A stretch of DNA of 64,000 nucleotides, from contig NZ_CP130319.1 in NCBI RefSeq assembly GCF_032271945.1, forward strand, positions 5,165,001-5,229,000. The letters are read 5' to 3'. Under the pieces are notes generated by a model. The model ran no database searches. It was not told the DNA's origin and saw only the letters and a program-made list of their open reading frames with translations. The DNA is from Paenibacillus sp. MBLB1832. GTDB lineage: Bacteria > Bacillota > Bacilli > Paenibacillales > NBRC-103111. Positions 25,198 to 34,026 of the stretch are shown one piece after another (positions within the stretch are counted from its first letter, which is position 1; each line of letters starts with the position of its first letter). The position numbers and the translations under genes are program-made.

Positions 25198-25664
25198 TAG
25201 AGATCTTTCATCATGAGCCAAACCGCATAAGGTTGATTTTCCTTGGCCAACAGGCGCAAGCCTATCTTTTCATATAATCGAAGCGCTGGTCCATTCGTCG
25301 GTGCCACGCGCAACTGGTATGATTTTACCCCATATCGCTCGAAAAAATGTTCGGCATACGCCACGAGTTCCCGCCCAAGCCCCTTCCCTCGATAGGACGG
25401 GATGAGGTAAAACAGATTCACATAGCCGATGTCAGTCCCCTCGTAGGAGACAATTTGCAGCTCAATTTGACCAATAGGTTGACCGTTCTCCTCAATCAGC
25501 ATGAGCCCGTCTGGGAATCGTTTCGCCCGGTTCGCCAAACGCGTCACATACACATCTGCATCCCCGAAGCCCTCCTCGCTCCCAAAGCTCACCACATAGG
25601 AATCTTTGCGAAAAGCAATGATTGTTTCCCGATCTTTCACGACATCTATTGCACGAAATTCCAT
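25197..25664 (-). CDS. GNAT family acetyltransferase
   Basis: The 155-residue protein has the GNAT core: an IGQIELQI strand, YVNLFYLIPSYRGKGLGRELVAYAEHFF (acetyl-CoA loop R/Q-G-x-G) and RVAPTNGPALRLYEKIGLRLL. The substrate is unknown. The ATG at 25664 follows GAGGTGAGG; a GTG at 25676 lies inside that site. It is the first gene of an operon with the HD hydrolase and the RimL-like gene. Confidence 0.82.
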   Translation of the reverse strand: MEFRAIDVVKDRETIIAFRKDSYVVSFGSEEGFGDADVYVTRLANRAKRFPDGLMLIEENGQPIGQIELQIVSYEGTDIGYVNLFYLIPSYRGKGLGRELVAYAEHFFERYGVKSYQLRVAPTNGPALRLYEKIGLRLLAKENQPYAVWLMMKDL

Positions 25665-25807
25665 TGTTCGCCTCACCTCGCGTCGTATCTTCAGCTAATT
25701 TTAAGCTAACTTTTATGTAGGGTTCAGCTTGTTTTCTCGATTCTTTCATAATTTCATCGTACAATGAGTCTATAGAAGATATCAATATAGGAGTGATACA
25801 TACACAT

Positions 25808-26500
25808 ATGAAAATGAAAAAATTAGCTGGCGTTTGCCTTCTGATCCCGATTTTACTAACCGGATGCGGCAGTAAAGCAGATACCCAAACGGCTGCTGCA
25901 GGCACGTCTCAGCCTCAACAAACAGCGAAACCCGCAAATGGACAGGGGCAGAATCGCCCCGCGATGGATCCTGCACAAATGAAGCTTTTCAGTACGTTTC
26001 AAACGTTAATGATGTTGGATCGAGCTGATGGCTTAACGATAACCAAAGAGCAAGCTCAAGCGATGCTCCCGATCGCGCAGGATGTCGTCACGAAGAAAGA
26101 GTTGAGTGACGAGAACAAAACCAAGCTGCTCGCTACGCTGACAGATGCTCAGAAAACGTTCATCACCGATGCTGAAACGCGGATGAGCAATCGTGGCAAC
26201 GGTGGTCCAGGAGGAAACGGAAGTGGAGGCCCGAATGGGCAAGGCCGAAACGGCGAGGGCCAAGGCAGAGGAAACGGCGGCGGTGCGGCTGGACAAGGGC
26301 AAGGGCAGGGTCAAGGACAGGCTCCTGGAGCTTCTGCTTCGCCTAACGCGAATGCTGGCAACGCCCAGCAAGGCGGAGGAAACCGTCAAAATGGCGGTGG
26401 AAATGGCGGCGGAGGTTTCAATGGCAACCGACCAGCAGGCGGTCAGATGGGCAATATTGCGGAAGCATTCGTAGAACTTCTGCAAACGAAGTTGAAATAA
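25808..26500 (+). CDS. Gly/Asn/Gln-rich lipoprotein
   Basis: The protein of about 230 residues has a lipoprotein signal with lipobox LLTGC (Cys20). A folded-looking helical part (about 55-125) contains TITKEQAQAMLPIAQDV and TDAQKTFITDAETRM. A long low-complexity tail follows (about 130-220), made of Gly, Asn, Gln and Pro with GQGQGQGQ and NGGGNGGG runs. It should be anchored on the outer face of the membrane. The function is unknown. The site AGGAGTG is rather far (14 bases) from the chosen ATG. Confidence 0.72.
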   Translation: MKMKKLAGVCLLIPILLTGCGSKADTQTAAAGTSQPQQTAKPANGQGQNRPAMDPAQMKLFSTFQTLMMLDRADGLTITKEQAQAMLPIAQDVVTKKELSDENKTKLLATLTDAQKTFITDAETRMSNRGNGGPGGNGSGGPNGQGRNGEGQGRGNGGGAAGQGQGQGQGQAPGASASPNANAGNAQQGGGNRQNGGGNGGGGFNGNRPAGGQMGNIAEAFVELLQTKLK

Positions 26501-26530
26501 GTCGAATTATTTCCTAGGTAATAATGAAAT

Positions 26531-26571
26531 AAAACGGACGCCTCCTAACGTGGGGCGTCCGTTTTATTTTA
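26531..26571. terminator. Bidirectional terminator between lipoprotein and YbjN-like genes
   Basis: AAAACGGACGCC (26531-26542) pairs with GGCGTCCGTTTT (26554-26565), with T-rich sequence on both strands. The stop of the minus-strand gene lies in its T run. Confidence 0.85.
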
Positions 26572-27090
26572 TCCTCGTAAAGCTTGAATAACCTGCTCCG
26601 CCTGTAGCTCACCAGCGGCAACCTGCTCGATGTACGGTGCAAACATGTCGCACATATACACGAATAAGGTGATAATTTCCAAAGTCTCATCACTCTCAAA
26701 CGAGCGTGAAGCCGATAGCGTGTACACATAGCGATAATGAATCTCGCCGTCCTCATTAATGCCGAAGTGGCCGATCGGTAAGCGCGTGTTAATCTCCAAG
26801 AGAAGCGAGGATACTTCCGCACGTGCTCCTGTCCCTAAGTGAAACGGCAATGTGCTATAAATTTGCAGCAATTGAATCGCCGTAATATCCTCATCATTCA
26901 GCGGTAAAAAGCTAAAGTGCAGGAACCGATCCCGCCCCTTCTGATCCTCTTGAAAAGCCGCCATCAGCACATGAAGCGGAATCGCCTCGGATTTCTCCAA
27001 TAAATTCGTGGCAAGCTCTGCCTCGTCCAAAATCTCTTTCAATTGCCCTAATTGCGCCAAATGGCGCCCATGCGCAAGCTCTGTTAGCAT
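26569..27090 (-). CDS. YbjN-like / type III secretion chaperone-like protein
   Basis: The 173-residue protein has a YbjN-type alpha/beta fold pattern. It shows FLHFSFLPL and LLQIYSTLPF, then SLLLEINTRLPIGHFGINEDGEIHYRYVYTL split over two strands, and a final helix bundle (IITLFVYMCDMFAPYIEQVA). Such domains bind partner proteins and resemble secretion chaperones. The site AGGTGGG supports the start. It is the last gene of the unusual minus-strand block, 36 bases after the DUF4157 gene, so a chaperone role for that protein is a reasonable guess. Confidence 0.68.
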   Translation of the reverse strand: MLTELAHGRHLAQLGQLKEILDEAELATNLLEKSEAIPLHVLMAAFQEDQKGRDRFLHFSFLPLNDEDITAIQLLQIYSTLPFHLGTGARAEVSSLLLEINTRLPIGHFGINEDGEIHYRYVYTLSASRSFESDETLEIITLFVYMCDMFAPYIEQVAAGELQAEQVIQALRG

Positions 27091-27126
27091 CTTGATCTAC
27101 CCACCTATTCTCTTTTGCGACTACGT

Positions 27127-28008
27127 CTACTTCCCGCCTCGCTGTTGAATCACATGTGTCAATTCATGACCGAGCAATTCCTGCCCCTCACGTGAATCCG
27201 GATTGTAACGACCTTCTCTAAAGAACACATCATTGCCCGTTGCGAATGCCTCAGCGCCAATTGAGCGATTAATCTGGGATGACTCCGAATCATTGTGAAT
27301 GCGAACATTGCTGAAATCCGCATGAAATGCCGACTCCATCTTCGCTTGAATACCCGCATCCATGGAGCTGCCGCTGCCCTGCTTCGCTTTGATCTGTGAC
27401 TCGACCTCTGCGCCCGCTTCAAATCCGCCTTCCGACGATGCCTTCATCTGCAATTGCTCTTCTTCGATCTCGTCGCCCTCCGAGCGCTGAATCGACTCTG
27501 TCGATGGCTTCATTTGCAGCTCTTCTTCCTCGATCTCGCCGCCCTCTGAGCGCTGAATCGACTCCGTCGATGCCTTCATCTGCAGCTCTTCTTCCTCGAT
27601 CTCGCCGCCTTCTGAGCGCTGAATCGACTCCGTCGATGCCTTCATCTGCAGCTCTTCTTCCTCGATCTCGCCGCCTTCTGAGCGCTGAATCGACTCCGTC
27701 GATGCCTTCATCTGCAGCTCTTCTTCCTCGATCTCGCCGCCCTCTGAACGCTGAACATCCGCTTGGGAAGCTGCTGCAATATGATCAGCTGCTGCTCTTC
27801 CCATCTGATCCGCTTCTTGTTCGTAGGCGTCACCTGCCGGTCCTACGGTCATTTTGGTCTGGATATTCAACATATTGCCCACAGCGCGATTCCCGATAGC
27901 GCGTTGAATATTCATCAACTCTGAAGTTGTCCCTTGTGCGTTCATTTTATTCACTTTATTCGTGTGCAGAGAAGAATCTGGTTGCCGGTTAATATGCGAT
28001 TTTTGCAT
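27127..28008 (-). CDS. DUF4157 (eCIS core) protein with HELTH motif and tandem repeats
   Basis: The 293-residue protein has an N-terminal region IQRAIGNRAVGNML and VGPAGDAYEQEADQMG, typical of DUF4157 proteins. Five 22-residue repeats follow (85-194), then the C-terminal metallopeptidase-like domain ending in LLGHELTHVIQQRGGK. HELTH (281-285) is a possible zinc-peptidase motif. DUF4157 is one of the best markers of extracellular contractile injection system loci, often in cargo or accessory proteins. There is no signal peptide. AGGAGGG lies eight bases before the ATG. Confidence 0.85.
   Translation of the reverse strand: MQKSHINRQPDSSLHTNKVNKMNAQGTTSELMNIQRAIGNRAVGNMLNIQTKMTVGPAGDAYEQEADQMGRAAADHIAAASQADVQRSEGGEIEEEELQMKASTESIQRSEGGEIEEEELQMKASTESIQRSEGGEIEEEELQMKASTESIQRSEGGEIEEEELQMKPSTESIQRSEGDEIEEEQLQMKASSEGGFEAGAEVESQIKAKQGSGSSMDAGIQAKMESAFHADFSNVRIHNDSESSQINRSIGAEAFATGNDVFFREGRYNPDSREGQELLGHELTHVIQQRGGK
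27427..27756 (-). repeat. Five in-frame 66-base tandem repeats
   Basis: Five units of 66 bases encode IQRSEGGEIEEEELQMKAST-ES with few changes: the first unit starts with Val, the fourth has KPSTES, the fifth has GDEIEEEQ. The inner units are nearly identical at DNA level, which points to recent expansion by slippage or recombination. The repeat is strongly acidic. Confidence 0.9.
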
Positions 28009-28137
28009 GGCATAGCCCTCCTAGCGAACTTTTATTAGCGTAGCTGAACTGATTGCACTCCTCAATGACCGTCCCTAAGTGCGTGATGTATGTCGTCTAT
28101 ATGTTAACTATATCACAACGATTTGTTGGATAAGCGA

Positions 28138-29556
28138 TTATTTCAACCGATTTCGATCAATAAGGAGGACGGCAATATCATCAGACTGCACGGCACCATT
28201 CGCGAATCCGTCCACATCCTTTACCATATGCGCTAGCAACTGTTCCGCATCACTGGTTTGCTCCCTATTCAGCACTTGCTTGAGCCGCTCAAAGCCATAC
28301 TGCTCTAGCTGTTGATCCTCGGCCTCCGTGATTCCATCCGTATACAGAATGAGCCTGTCGCCAATTCCCAGCATAGCCTCATTATTCAAATAATATGTAT
28401 CATCCATGACGCCAAGGGGAAGTCCCTTCTTCCCTTTCAACAGCTCTACGCTGCCATCATTTCGTACGACATACGGCGGGCAATGACCGCCATCACTATA
28501 CTGAAGCTGCCCAGATGCGACATCCAACACCCCGCAGAATATGGTCGCAAACATCGTGGAATCATCTTTGTACAGCTCTTGATTAACAGCAGTTAGCAGC
28601 TCACCTGGCGTCATCACAGCCGTCATTTTCCCTTTGAGCAGCGTCATGGTCACAGCCATAAAGAGCGCCGCTGGAATCCCTTTATCCGACACATCACCAA
28701 GTACGAAGAACAAGCGATTGGCATCGATGCAAAAATAATCATAGAAATCGCCACCGACCTCACGCGCTGGGCGAATGATCGCATGCGCATCCGCTTGTGC
28801 TGGCTCCAAACCTTCCTTCGCTTCCACGCTGTCTGCGCTACGGAGGCATAAGCTCTTCCTCGGCAGGAAGCCCATCTGAATGTCCGTCGCGATGCGCAGC
28901 TCGCTTTCCATGCGCTCTTTGGCTGCCGTCGTGATTTTCAAGGCGTGAATCGACTTCTCCAAAGCGTCGTAGAGCATCGCATTTTCCAGAGCGGCCGCCG
29001 TCGGAGACGCGATCGACTCCAACAGCTGCAAATCGCGGTCTGTAAACGGCGCATCGCCGCGTTTATTCAACACTTGCAGCACGCCGATGATTTTCCCTTT
29101 GCTGACCAAAGGGACACAGAGCATGTTGCGCGTCGGATACTCCACGCGCTTTGCTACTTTGGACGACCAGCGCTCATCCTGCGCAGCGTCGTCGATCTTC
29201 ACCGACTTCCCTGTCTGCGCGACCCAGCCTGCGATACCTTCGCCGATTCGGAGGCGGATTTCTCGCACCTCATCCCCTTTTTCGCCCAGTGCAAGATCGA
29301 AGAAAAGCTCTCCCTTGTCCTCGTCGACCAAGATGACGGACGAAGCCTCCGCGTTCATAATGCGGGAGGAGGTTTCCATGATTTTGATCAGCAAATCCTG
29401 CTTCTTAATCGTCGAATTCACTTCCAAGCTCACATCAAAAAGCTGCATCGTGCGCTGTAGCTCAAGCTCTGCATCTAGGCGCTTTCGTTGACTTCGCTGC
29501 CACTGGATGACAGCCATAAGACACACAACAACGAGCACACCTACGAGCACATTCAT
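28138..29556 (-). CDS. Membrane GAF-PP2C (SpoIIE/RsbU-type) phosphatase
   Basis: The 472-residue protein has one N-terminal membrane segment (2-18), a short coiled coil, a GAF domain (about 60-205) and a PP2C/SpoIIE domain (about 262-470). The metal-binding motifs VGGDFYDYF, LGDVSDKGIPAALFMA, DGGHCPPYV, LYTDGITEA and SDDIAVLLI are all present. It should dephosphorylate the neighbouring STAS protein and so reverse its kinase, as RsbU/RsbP do in sigma-B control. AAGGAG supports the start. The 129 bases after it, before DUF4157, hold no gene. Confidence 0.88.
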   Translation of the reverse strand: MNVLVGVLVVVCLMAVIQWQRSQRKRLDAELELQRTMQLFDVSLEVNSTIKKQDLLIKIMETSSRIMNAEASSVILVDEDKGELFFDLALGEKGDEVREIRLRIGEGIAGWVAQTGKSVKIDDAAQDERWSSKVAKRVEYPTRNMLCVPLVSKGKIIGVLQVLNKRGDAPFTDRDLQLLESIASPTAAALENAMLYDALEKSIHALKITTAAKERMESELRIATDIQMGFLPRKSLCLRSADSVEAKEGLEPAQADAHAIIRPAREVGGDFYDYFCIDANRLFFVLGDVSDKGIPAALFMAVTMTLLKGKMTAVMTPGELLTAVNQELYKDDSTMFATIFCGVLDVASGQLQYSDGGHCPPYVVRNDGSVELLKGKKGLPLGVMDDTYYLNNEAMLGIGDRLILYTDGITEAEDQQLEQYGFERLKQVLNREQTSDAEQLLAHMVKDVDGFANGAVQSDDIAVLLIDRNRLK

Positions 29557-29588
29557 CCAGATCAGCTCCTTCCTCGTATCAATAAATC

Positions 29589-29924
29589 TTATTTAATCGC
29601 TTGGACCGCTTCCTCTTCCGTCTCATACAGCTTGAAAATAGCGCTGAAACCCGACATATCGAAAACTTCCTTCACATGCTCATTCATGCGTGCTAGCGCG
29701 AGCTTGCCTTGAATCACCTTGACCATTTTGGCTGCGGATAACAAGCTTCTAAGCCCTGCGCTGCTCACATAATCCAGACCTTGGAGATTGAAGACAAACT
29801 TGCCGTGCCCCTGCTCTACGAGCTTGGCAAACGCAGACTCCAAACCAGCGGATGAATTCCCATCCAATCGGCCTTCCAAGCTTAGCAGCACAATACCATC
29901 TTGCAATTGCTCGGTAATCGTCAT
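29589..29924 (-). CDS. STAS-domain anti-anti-sigma-type protein
   Basis: The 111-residue protein is a single STAS domain: GIVLLSLEGRLDGNSSAGLE, FVFNLQGLDYVSSAGLRSLL and a C-terminal helix. The DYVSSAGLR segment contains the serine that the partner kinase phosphorylates (SpoIIAA/RsbV position). Its ATG overlaps the stop of the kinase gene by four bases, with GGAGGAAG just upstream. It should be the switch protein of this module; the final target is not evident because no sigma factor is encoded nearby. Confidence 0.9.
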   Translation of the reverse strand: MTITEQLQDGIVLLSLEGRLDGNSSAGLESAFAKLVEQGHGKFVFNLQGLDYVSSAGLRSLLSAAKMVKVIQGKLALARMNEHVKEVFDMSGFSAIFKLYETEEEAVQAIK

Positions 29925-30355
29925 GATACTTCCTCCTCCGTACGGTTCTTTCTCATCATAAGAATATTCTCCTCGTTGAAACGCTCATAGTGAAGCTCAT
30001 CCATCACTTGCTTGACGAGATGTATGCCAAGACCGCCGATCCCGCGTTCCTCGATAGACAAATCCGTCTGAGGCGTAGCGCGCAGCAACGGGTTAAACGG
30101 CTTGCCGCGATCTGTTAATCGCAGCTCCCAGCCTCCAGAAACAAGACCAATATCAAGATGAATCGCATGCAATCCTACTTCTTCCTGCGGGTAGCCATAG
30201 AGAATGATGTTCGTGACGAGTTCGTCGCAGACCAGATTAATCTGAAACAAGGCTTTTTCCGTGAGACCTAGCGATGGAGCCAGTCCGTGGAAGAAAGCAT
30301 GCAGCCGTTCCAGCTCTTGCAAATCGTTGCGCAATATGATCGAATCCGATTCCAC
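29921..30355 (-). CDS. RsbW/SpoIIAB-like serine kinase (anti-sigma-type HATPase)
   Basis: The 144-residue protein has the GHKL ATPase motifs LVCDELVTNIILYGY (N box), LTDRGKPFNP (G1) and ERGIGGLGIHLVKQVMDELHY (G2). It should phosphorylate the STAS protein next to it. The GTG at 30355 is chosen because GAGGAG lies eight bases upstream; the GTG at 30364 overlaps that site. The leader before it is nearly identical to the leader of the pirin gene at 52.3 kb. Confidence 0.86.
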   Translation of the reverse strand: MESDSIILRNDLQELERLHAFFHGLAPSLGLTEKALFQINLVCDELVTNIILYGYPQEEVGLHAIHLDIGLVSGGWELRLTDRGKPFNPLLRATPQTDLSIEERGIGGLGIHLVKQVMDELHYERFNEENILMMRKNRTEEEVS

Positions 30356-30361
30356 GGGGAT

Positions 30362-30405
30362 CACTCCTCAAAGTTTTCTTCAGAAAACTAGCTTCGTACG
30401 CATCA
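30362..30405 (-). repeat. Leader element shared with the pirin gene (copy 1)
   Basis: The minus strand reads ATGCGTACGAAGC, then TTTTCT, then AAAACTTTGAGGAG, ending in the ribosome binding site of the kinase gene. The same order of blocks occurs at 52347-52387 before an unrelated gene, so this is a repeated 5' leader. Confidence 0.6.
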
Positions 30406-30408
30406 GCT

Positions 30409-33400
30409 CTATGACATTTTCAGCAGCATATTCTCAAGCAATCGTACACGGGCACTGGAAGCGTGCAGCATGCCGATCCCGATCTCTGGATACAATCTCA
30501 CCAATCGCGATAAGCTCTCACCTTGCAGCGTCAGCACGCGAACTTCATCGAAAATCACTTGCGCTGTAATGGCGGATGGGGATCCCGTTAAGGCTGTCGT
30601 TTCCCCAACAGCTTGCTTCGCCCCTAGCACTCCGATCGTTGCTGTCTCGCCTACGCCTGTTTCATTACTTAGCTCGACATGGCCTTCGATGATCAGATAC
30701 ATCGCAGAGTTGGCTTCGCCCCGACGTAACAGGTACGTCAAATCCTCATGAACTTCTTCGGTCGCGATGCCAGCAATCAAGCCTAATTCATCCACCGATA
30801 AATCGGCGAATAAGCTCACTTGTTTTAAAAAGATAACTTTATCTAACATCGTTAAAAATTTACGATCTTCTTTCATATCCCCACGCTCCAATGCGCTTAG
30901 TGCGTAAATGGCGATCTCCTTCAACCAGCTATCGGCCCATGTTGCAGCCTCTTGAAGCAGTTCAAGCGGCCCTTGTTGGTCGGTTAACCCGTCCGCGTCT
31001 TTTTGCTTTAATTGATCGAGCAAGGCATACGCCAATCGGCGGTCGCCCAACCCTTCCGCCAGTACTTCTAAGCCGTTCTCGCGTATCTCTTCATTCTCAT
31101 CTTGGATGACTTCCCGCAATGTCATGACGATGCGCTCGTCCACAAGCTTCGCCATAATGGACCAAGCCCCGTCAATGAGCGCGCGATGCAGCTCTTTGCA
31201 GCGCTCCCTCGCCAGCTCCGCAAGTCCCGACTGCCCGAGCTTCTCTAGCGCAGCTGGAAGTGCACGCTCTTGCGTCGATGCTTGCAGCCGCTGTATGCAC
31301 AGCTCTACCAGCATGGCGCGCAGCTGGCTGTCCTCCAGCAGCTCCGCCAACGTGCTGACGACCGCATTCCAGATGAAGGGATTGGGCACCTCGCGATGCT
31401 CCATCAACGTCGGCAGCGCCGTTTGCCCCATATCAACCAAGGCTTGAAGAATCGCCTTCCGGAGCTCTTGGTCGGCCATCGGCACCATGCAAAGCATCAT
31501 TGGGATGGCCGCAACATGACGCAGCTTGCCTAAACAATGCGCAGCAGCGACCTTCACCGCTGGCCGCTGCTCATCGAGCAGCGAAACGACCCAATCCGCA
31601 TACGAGCTGAGCTTCAGATCAGCGACCGTATGGCAGCCATACACGGCCCATTCGCCGCCGGTATCCAGCATTTTAATAATCGCCTCATCACAGGCAGGGT
31701 AGCTCTCTTCGCTTTCCAACGCATACAAGGCTTTGACCCCCTCGTGCACAACCTTAGGGTGATTGTCGAGCAGCTTGACGCGAATGAAGAAGTGCGACTG
31801 GCTTTTCAGATGAGACGCTTTGGATATCAGCTTCACGCATTCCGCACGGACCTCAGGGTCCTCATCTTCCAAGAAAGACGCGACCTGCACAAGTTCCTGA
31901 ATACCTGCCCCCTGTAGATTCATCGCCCGGAGGACCGCAATTCGAATGCGCGAGCTTTCTTCGCCAATCATGGAGATCAAATGCGGCAGGAAGGCCGAAT
32001 CCTTGGCTTTACCGATAATCTCCAGCGCCAGCTCCCGCACATAATCGTTCGGATGCTTCAAGTACCCCAGCATGGCCGACAGCGCTTTCGAGCTGCGAAT
32101 GCCCCCAATAAAGGAGCCCGCGATCTCGGACAAATCGCCATGCAGCGATTGCACGCTTTTGACCAGTTCACGAATGTACAGATGCCGTCCGAACCATGCC
32201 ACAACAACGAGTATGCCTGCGACGATGACGCCCACCCATGCAAGCGGTGACAATTGAAGGAGACCGAAAGAATGCAGCATGGAAAGTAACGAACCGATTA
32301 GAATACCGCCGGAAGCGGCTACACCTTGCGCGAAATAGCGGTAGCCGTCTCGTTTGGAAATCGGCATCATTTTGAAGAAAAGCTGGTAACACGGTTCCGC
32401 AATGTAATACAGCAAGATATAAAAAATCGCATACGAGCCCGAAACCATTCCCAAGCCCAGCGATTGATTCATAAATAACGCGGTCAGACCGAACCCGCCG
32501 AAGAAAAGAATCGTGATGCCTAACAGCATGTTGCTGGCCCCTAACCAATTCATGAGTCGGGTCGATACGGTTTGTAATAGCAAACAGACAGTAAATTGTA
32601 TGGCCGTAATTAATCCATAGAACGACGTTAATTCCCCTTCCTGCGGGAACCGCATCTCTGCCGCCGTGAAATATTGATACTCCATCATGAAGTACACAGC
32701 AGGCATGAGTGTCATGAGTGCGACGGCACATAAGAGAAACGGATTACGAAACATTTGCTTCACATAGTAACCAGCTGTCTCTTCCTTTTCCTCCCCGCCC
32801 ACTGTCGCAGCTTGCATGCTTAAACGCTTATCTTCCTTCAAAGTTAACGGCACTAAGTAGCGAAGAATTGCTCTGCGGAAGAATACAAAGCCGAACACCA
32901 TCCCCACGGGCGCTAACGCATACACAGCTTCGGTCCCCAGCAGCTTACCCAGTTGATGTGCGAGCAACCCTGCGGTAATACCGCCTGTCGTTGTGGAAGC
33001 GATGAACATCGGCATGAGCCGTTTCGCTTGCTGGGTGGGACACAAGTCGAAAGCCGTACTCCACAGGAGTAACGTTAGCTGTCTCACGACGAAATTCGAA
33101 GTCAGGAACAGAATCGGATAATAGTAACGATAATCGATGCCGCCAAGCTTGAAACCGAGCAGCACAGCCCCGTTTAGGAAGAGCAGCCCCATCATCATGA
33201 TAAAAAGCGTCGTCATCATCTTCGCCTTCGGCAGACGATTGGCGAGCTTCGCGAGCAGCCAGCCTTCCAGCGGCATGATCGCTGCTTCCACCATATAGAT
33301 ATAAGGCAAATATTGCACGCCAAAGCGCTGATTGAACAGCGCCATGAACGCTGTGTAATTCAAAGATTCTGCAATTCCGCCAAAGTAAAAGATCGGCAGC

Positions 33401-33465
33401 ATCATCCATAGCTTACGACTGTCTTCTGCGCGCAGCCCTATCCACCTTTTAAAGGTTCCTTGCAT
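30409..33465 (-). CDS. ADP/ATP-translocase-like membrane protein with HEAT repeats and CNB-like domain
   Basis: The 1018-residue protein has about twelve membrane segments (about 15-440) resembling the Npt/NTT nucleotide-transporter and MFS fold. A large block of HEAT repeats follows (about 460-860), then a C-terminal cyclic-nucleotide-binding-like domain (about 880-1018). In that domain Gly954-Glu955 of the phosphate-binding cassette are kept, but the Arg that holds the cyclic phosphate is missing (GSPSAITA, 961-967). Nucleotide binding is thus doubtful. The HEAT block could scaffold partners on the inner face of the membrane. The start has only a weak site. Confidence 0.75.
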   Translation of the reverse strand: MQGTFKRWIGLRAEDSRKLWMMLPIFYFGGIAESLNYTAFMALFNQRFGVQYLPYIYMVEAAIMPLEGWLLAKLANRLPKAKMMTTLFIMMMGLLFLNGAVLLGFKLGGIDYRYYYPILFLTSNFVVRQLTLLLWSTAFDLCPTQQAKRLMPMFIASTTTGGITAGLLAHQLGKLLGTEAVYALAPVGMVFGFVFFRRAILRYLVPLTLKEDKRLSMQAATVGGEEKEETAGYYVKQMFRNPFLLCAVALMTLMPAVYFMMEYQYFTAAEMRFPQEGELTSFYGLITAIQFTVCLLLQTVSTRLMNWLGASNMLLGITILFFGGFGLTALFMNQSLGLGMVSGSYAIFYILLYYIAEPCYQLFFKMMPISKRDGYRYFAQGVAASGGILIGSLLSMLHSFGLLQLSPLAWVGVIVAGILVVVAWFGRHLYIRELVKSVQSLHGDLSEIAGSFIGGIRSSKALSAMLGYLKHPNDYVRELALEIIGKAKDSAFLPHLISMIGEESSRIRIAVLRAMNLQGAGIQELVQVASFLEDEDPEVRAECVKLISKASHLKSQSHFFIRVKLLDNHPKVVHEGVKALYALESEESYPACDEAIIKMLDTGGEWAVYGCHTVADLKLSSYADWVVSLLDEQRPAVKVAAAHCLGKLRHVAAIPMMLCMVPMADQELRKAILQALVDMGQTALPTLMEHREVPNPFIWNAVVSTLAELLEDSQLRAMLVELCIQRLQASTQERALPAALEKLGQSGLAELARERCKELHRALIDGAWSIMAKLVDERIVMTLREVIQDENEEIRENGLEVLAEGLGDRRLAYALLDQLKQKDADGLTDQQGPLELLQEAATWADSWLKEIAIYALSALERGDMKEDRKFLTMLDKVIFLKQVSLFADLSVDELGLIAGIATEEVHEDLTYLLRRGEANSAMYLIIEGHVELSNETGVGETATIGVLGAKQAVGETTALTGSPSAITAQVIFDEVRVLTLQGESLSRLVRLYPEIGIGMLHASSARVRLLENMLLKMS

Positions 33466-33503
33466 CTCATCAGGTCCAATCTATGAGTTCATTTGTGATG
33501 AAA

Positions 33504-34007
33504 CTAAAGACTTATATTTTTGTAAAAAGCAAGCCTTGCTTCACCTTCGTAATAATAATTCGGGTATGTACCGATCAGTTCAAAACCGTTCGCTCGGAAC
33601 ATCCGCTGAATTGGCTGATATTCGGGCAAATCACACGTATACGTTAAAATGTAACGCCCCTGCGCCTGACGGGCAAACGTCTCCAGCTCATGAAATAAGA
33701 TCTTGGCAAAGCCATGTCGCCGATATTCGCGGTGAACAGCTAAGTAATCCCATAGAAATCCGCCGGACTGATGCTCATTCTCCTTGCAGCTAGTTACCGC
33801 GACAATATCGCCCGCCTCGTTCTCGATATACCAATGGCGATGATTGCGCTGCGATAAGCTGAGCATAGGCGCATTGCGGAAGTGATCCAACTCCCCTGGC
33901 GTATGACGCTGATCATCGAAGGACACTGGCGACAAATAAAAATCGGTGATCCGTAACGCGTCCTTTTCGGTTGTCAATTCATGGACCTTCAACTGATTTG
34001 CCTGCAT
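33504..34007 (-). CDS. GNAT family acetyltransferase
   Basis: The 167-residue protein has the GNAT pattern GGFLWDYLAVHREYRRHGFAKILFHEL, with the R-x-x-G-x-A loop for acetyl-CoA, and RMFRANGFELIGTYPNYYYEGEARL near the end. The start at 34007 is preferred because GGGAGAGG lies about 11 bases upstream; ATG 34049 and 34085 lie inside the end of the pseudocyclase gene. It sits inside the minus-strand block, so it may modify another protein of the system; the target is unknown. Confidence 0.72.
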   Translation of the reverse strand: MQANQLKVHELTTEKDALRITDFYLSPVSFDDQRHTPGELDHFRNAPMLSLSQRNHRHWYIENEAGDIVAVTSCKENEHQSGGFLWDYLAVHREYRRHGFAKILFHELETFARQAQGRYILTYTCDLPEYQPIQRMFRANGFELIGTYPNYYYEGEARLAFYKNISL

Positions 34008-34026
34008 GTCACGTTCGCCTCTCCCG

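Noticed and set aside
27427-27756. Regular 66-base repeats considered as a CRISPR array
   Set aside because: There are no spacers; units are contiguous, in frame and translated as part of the DUF4157 protein.
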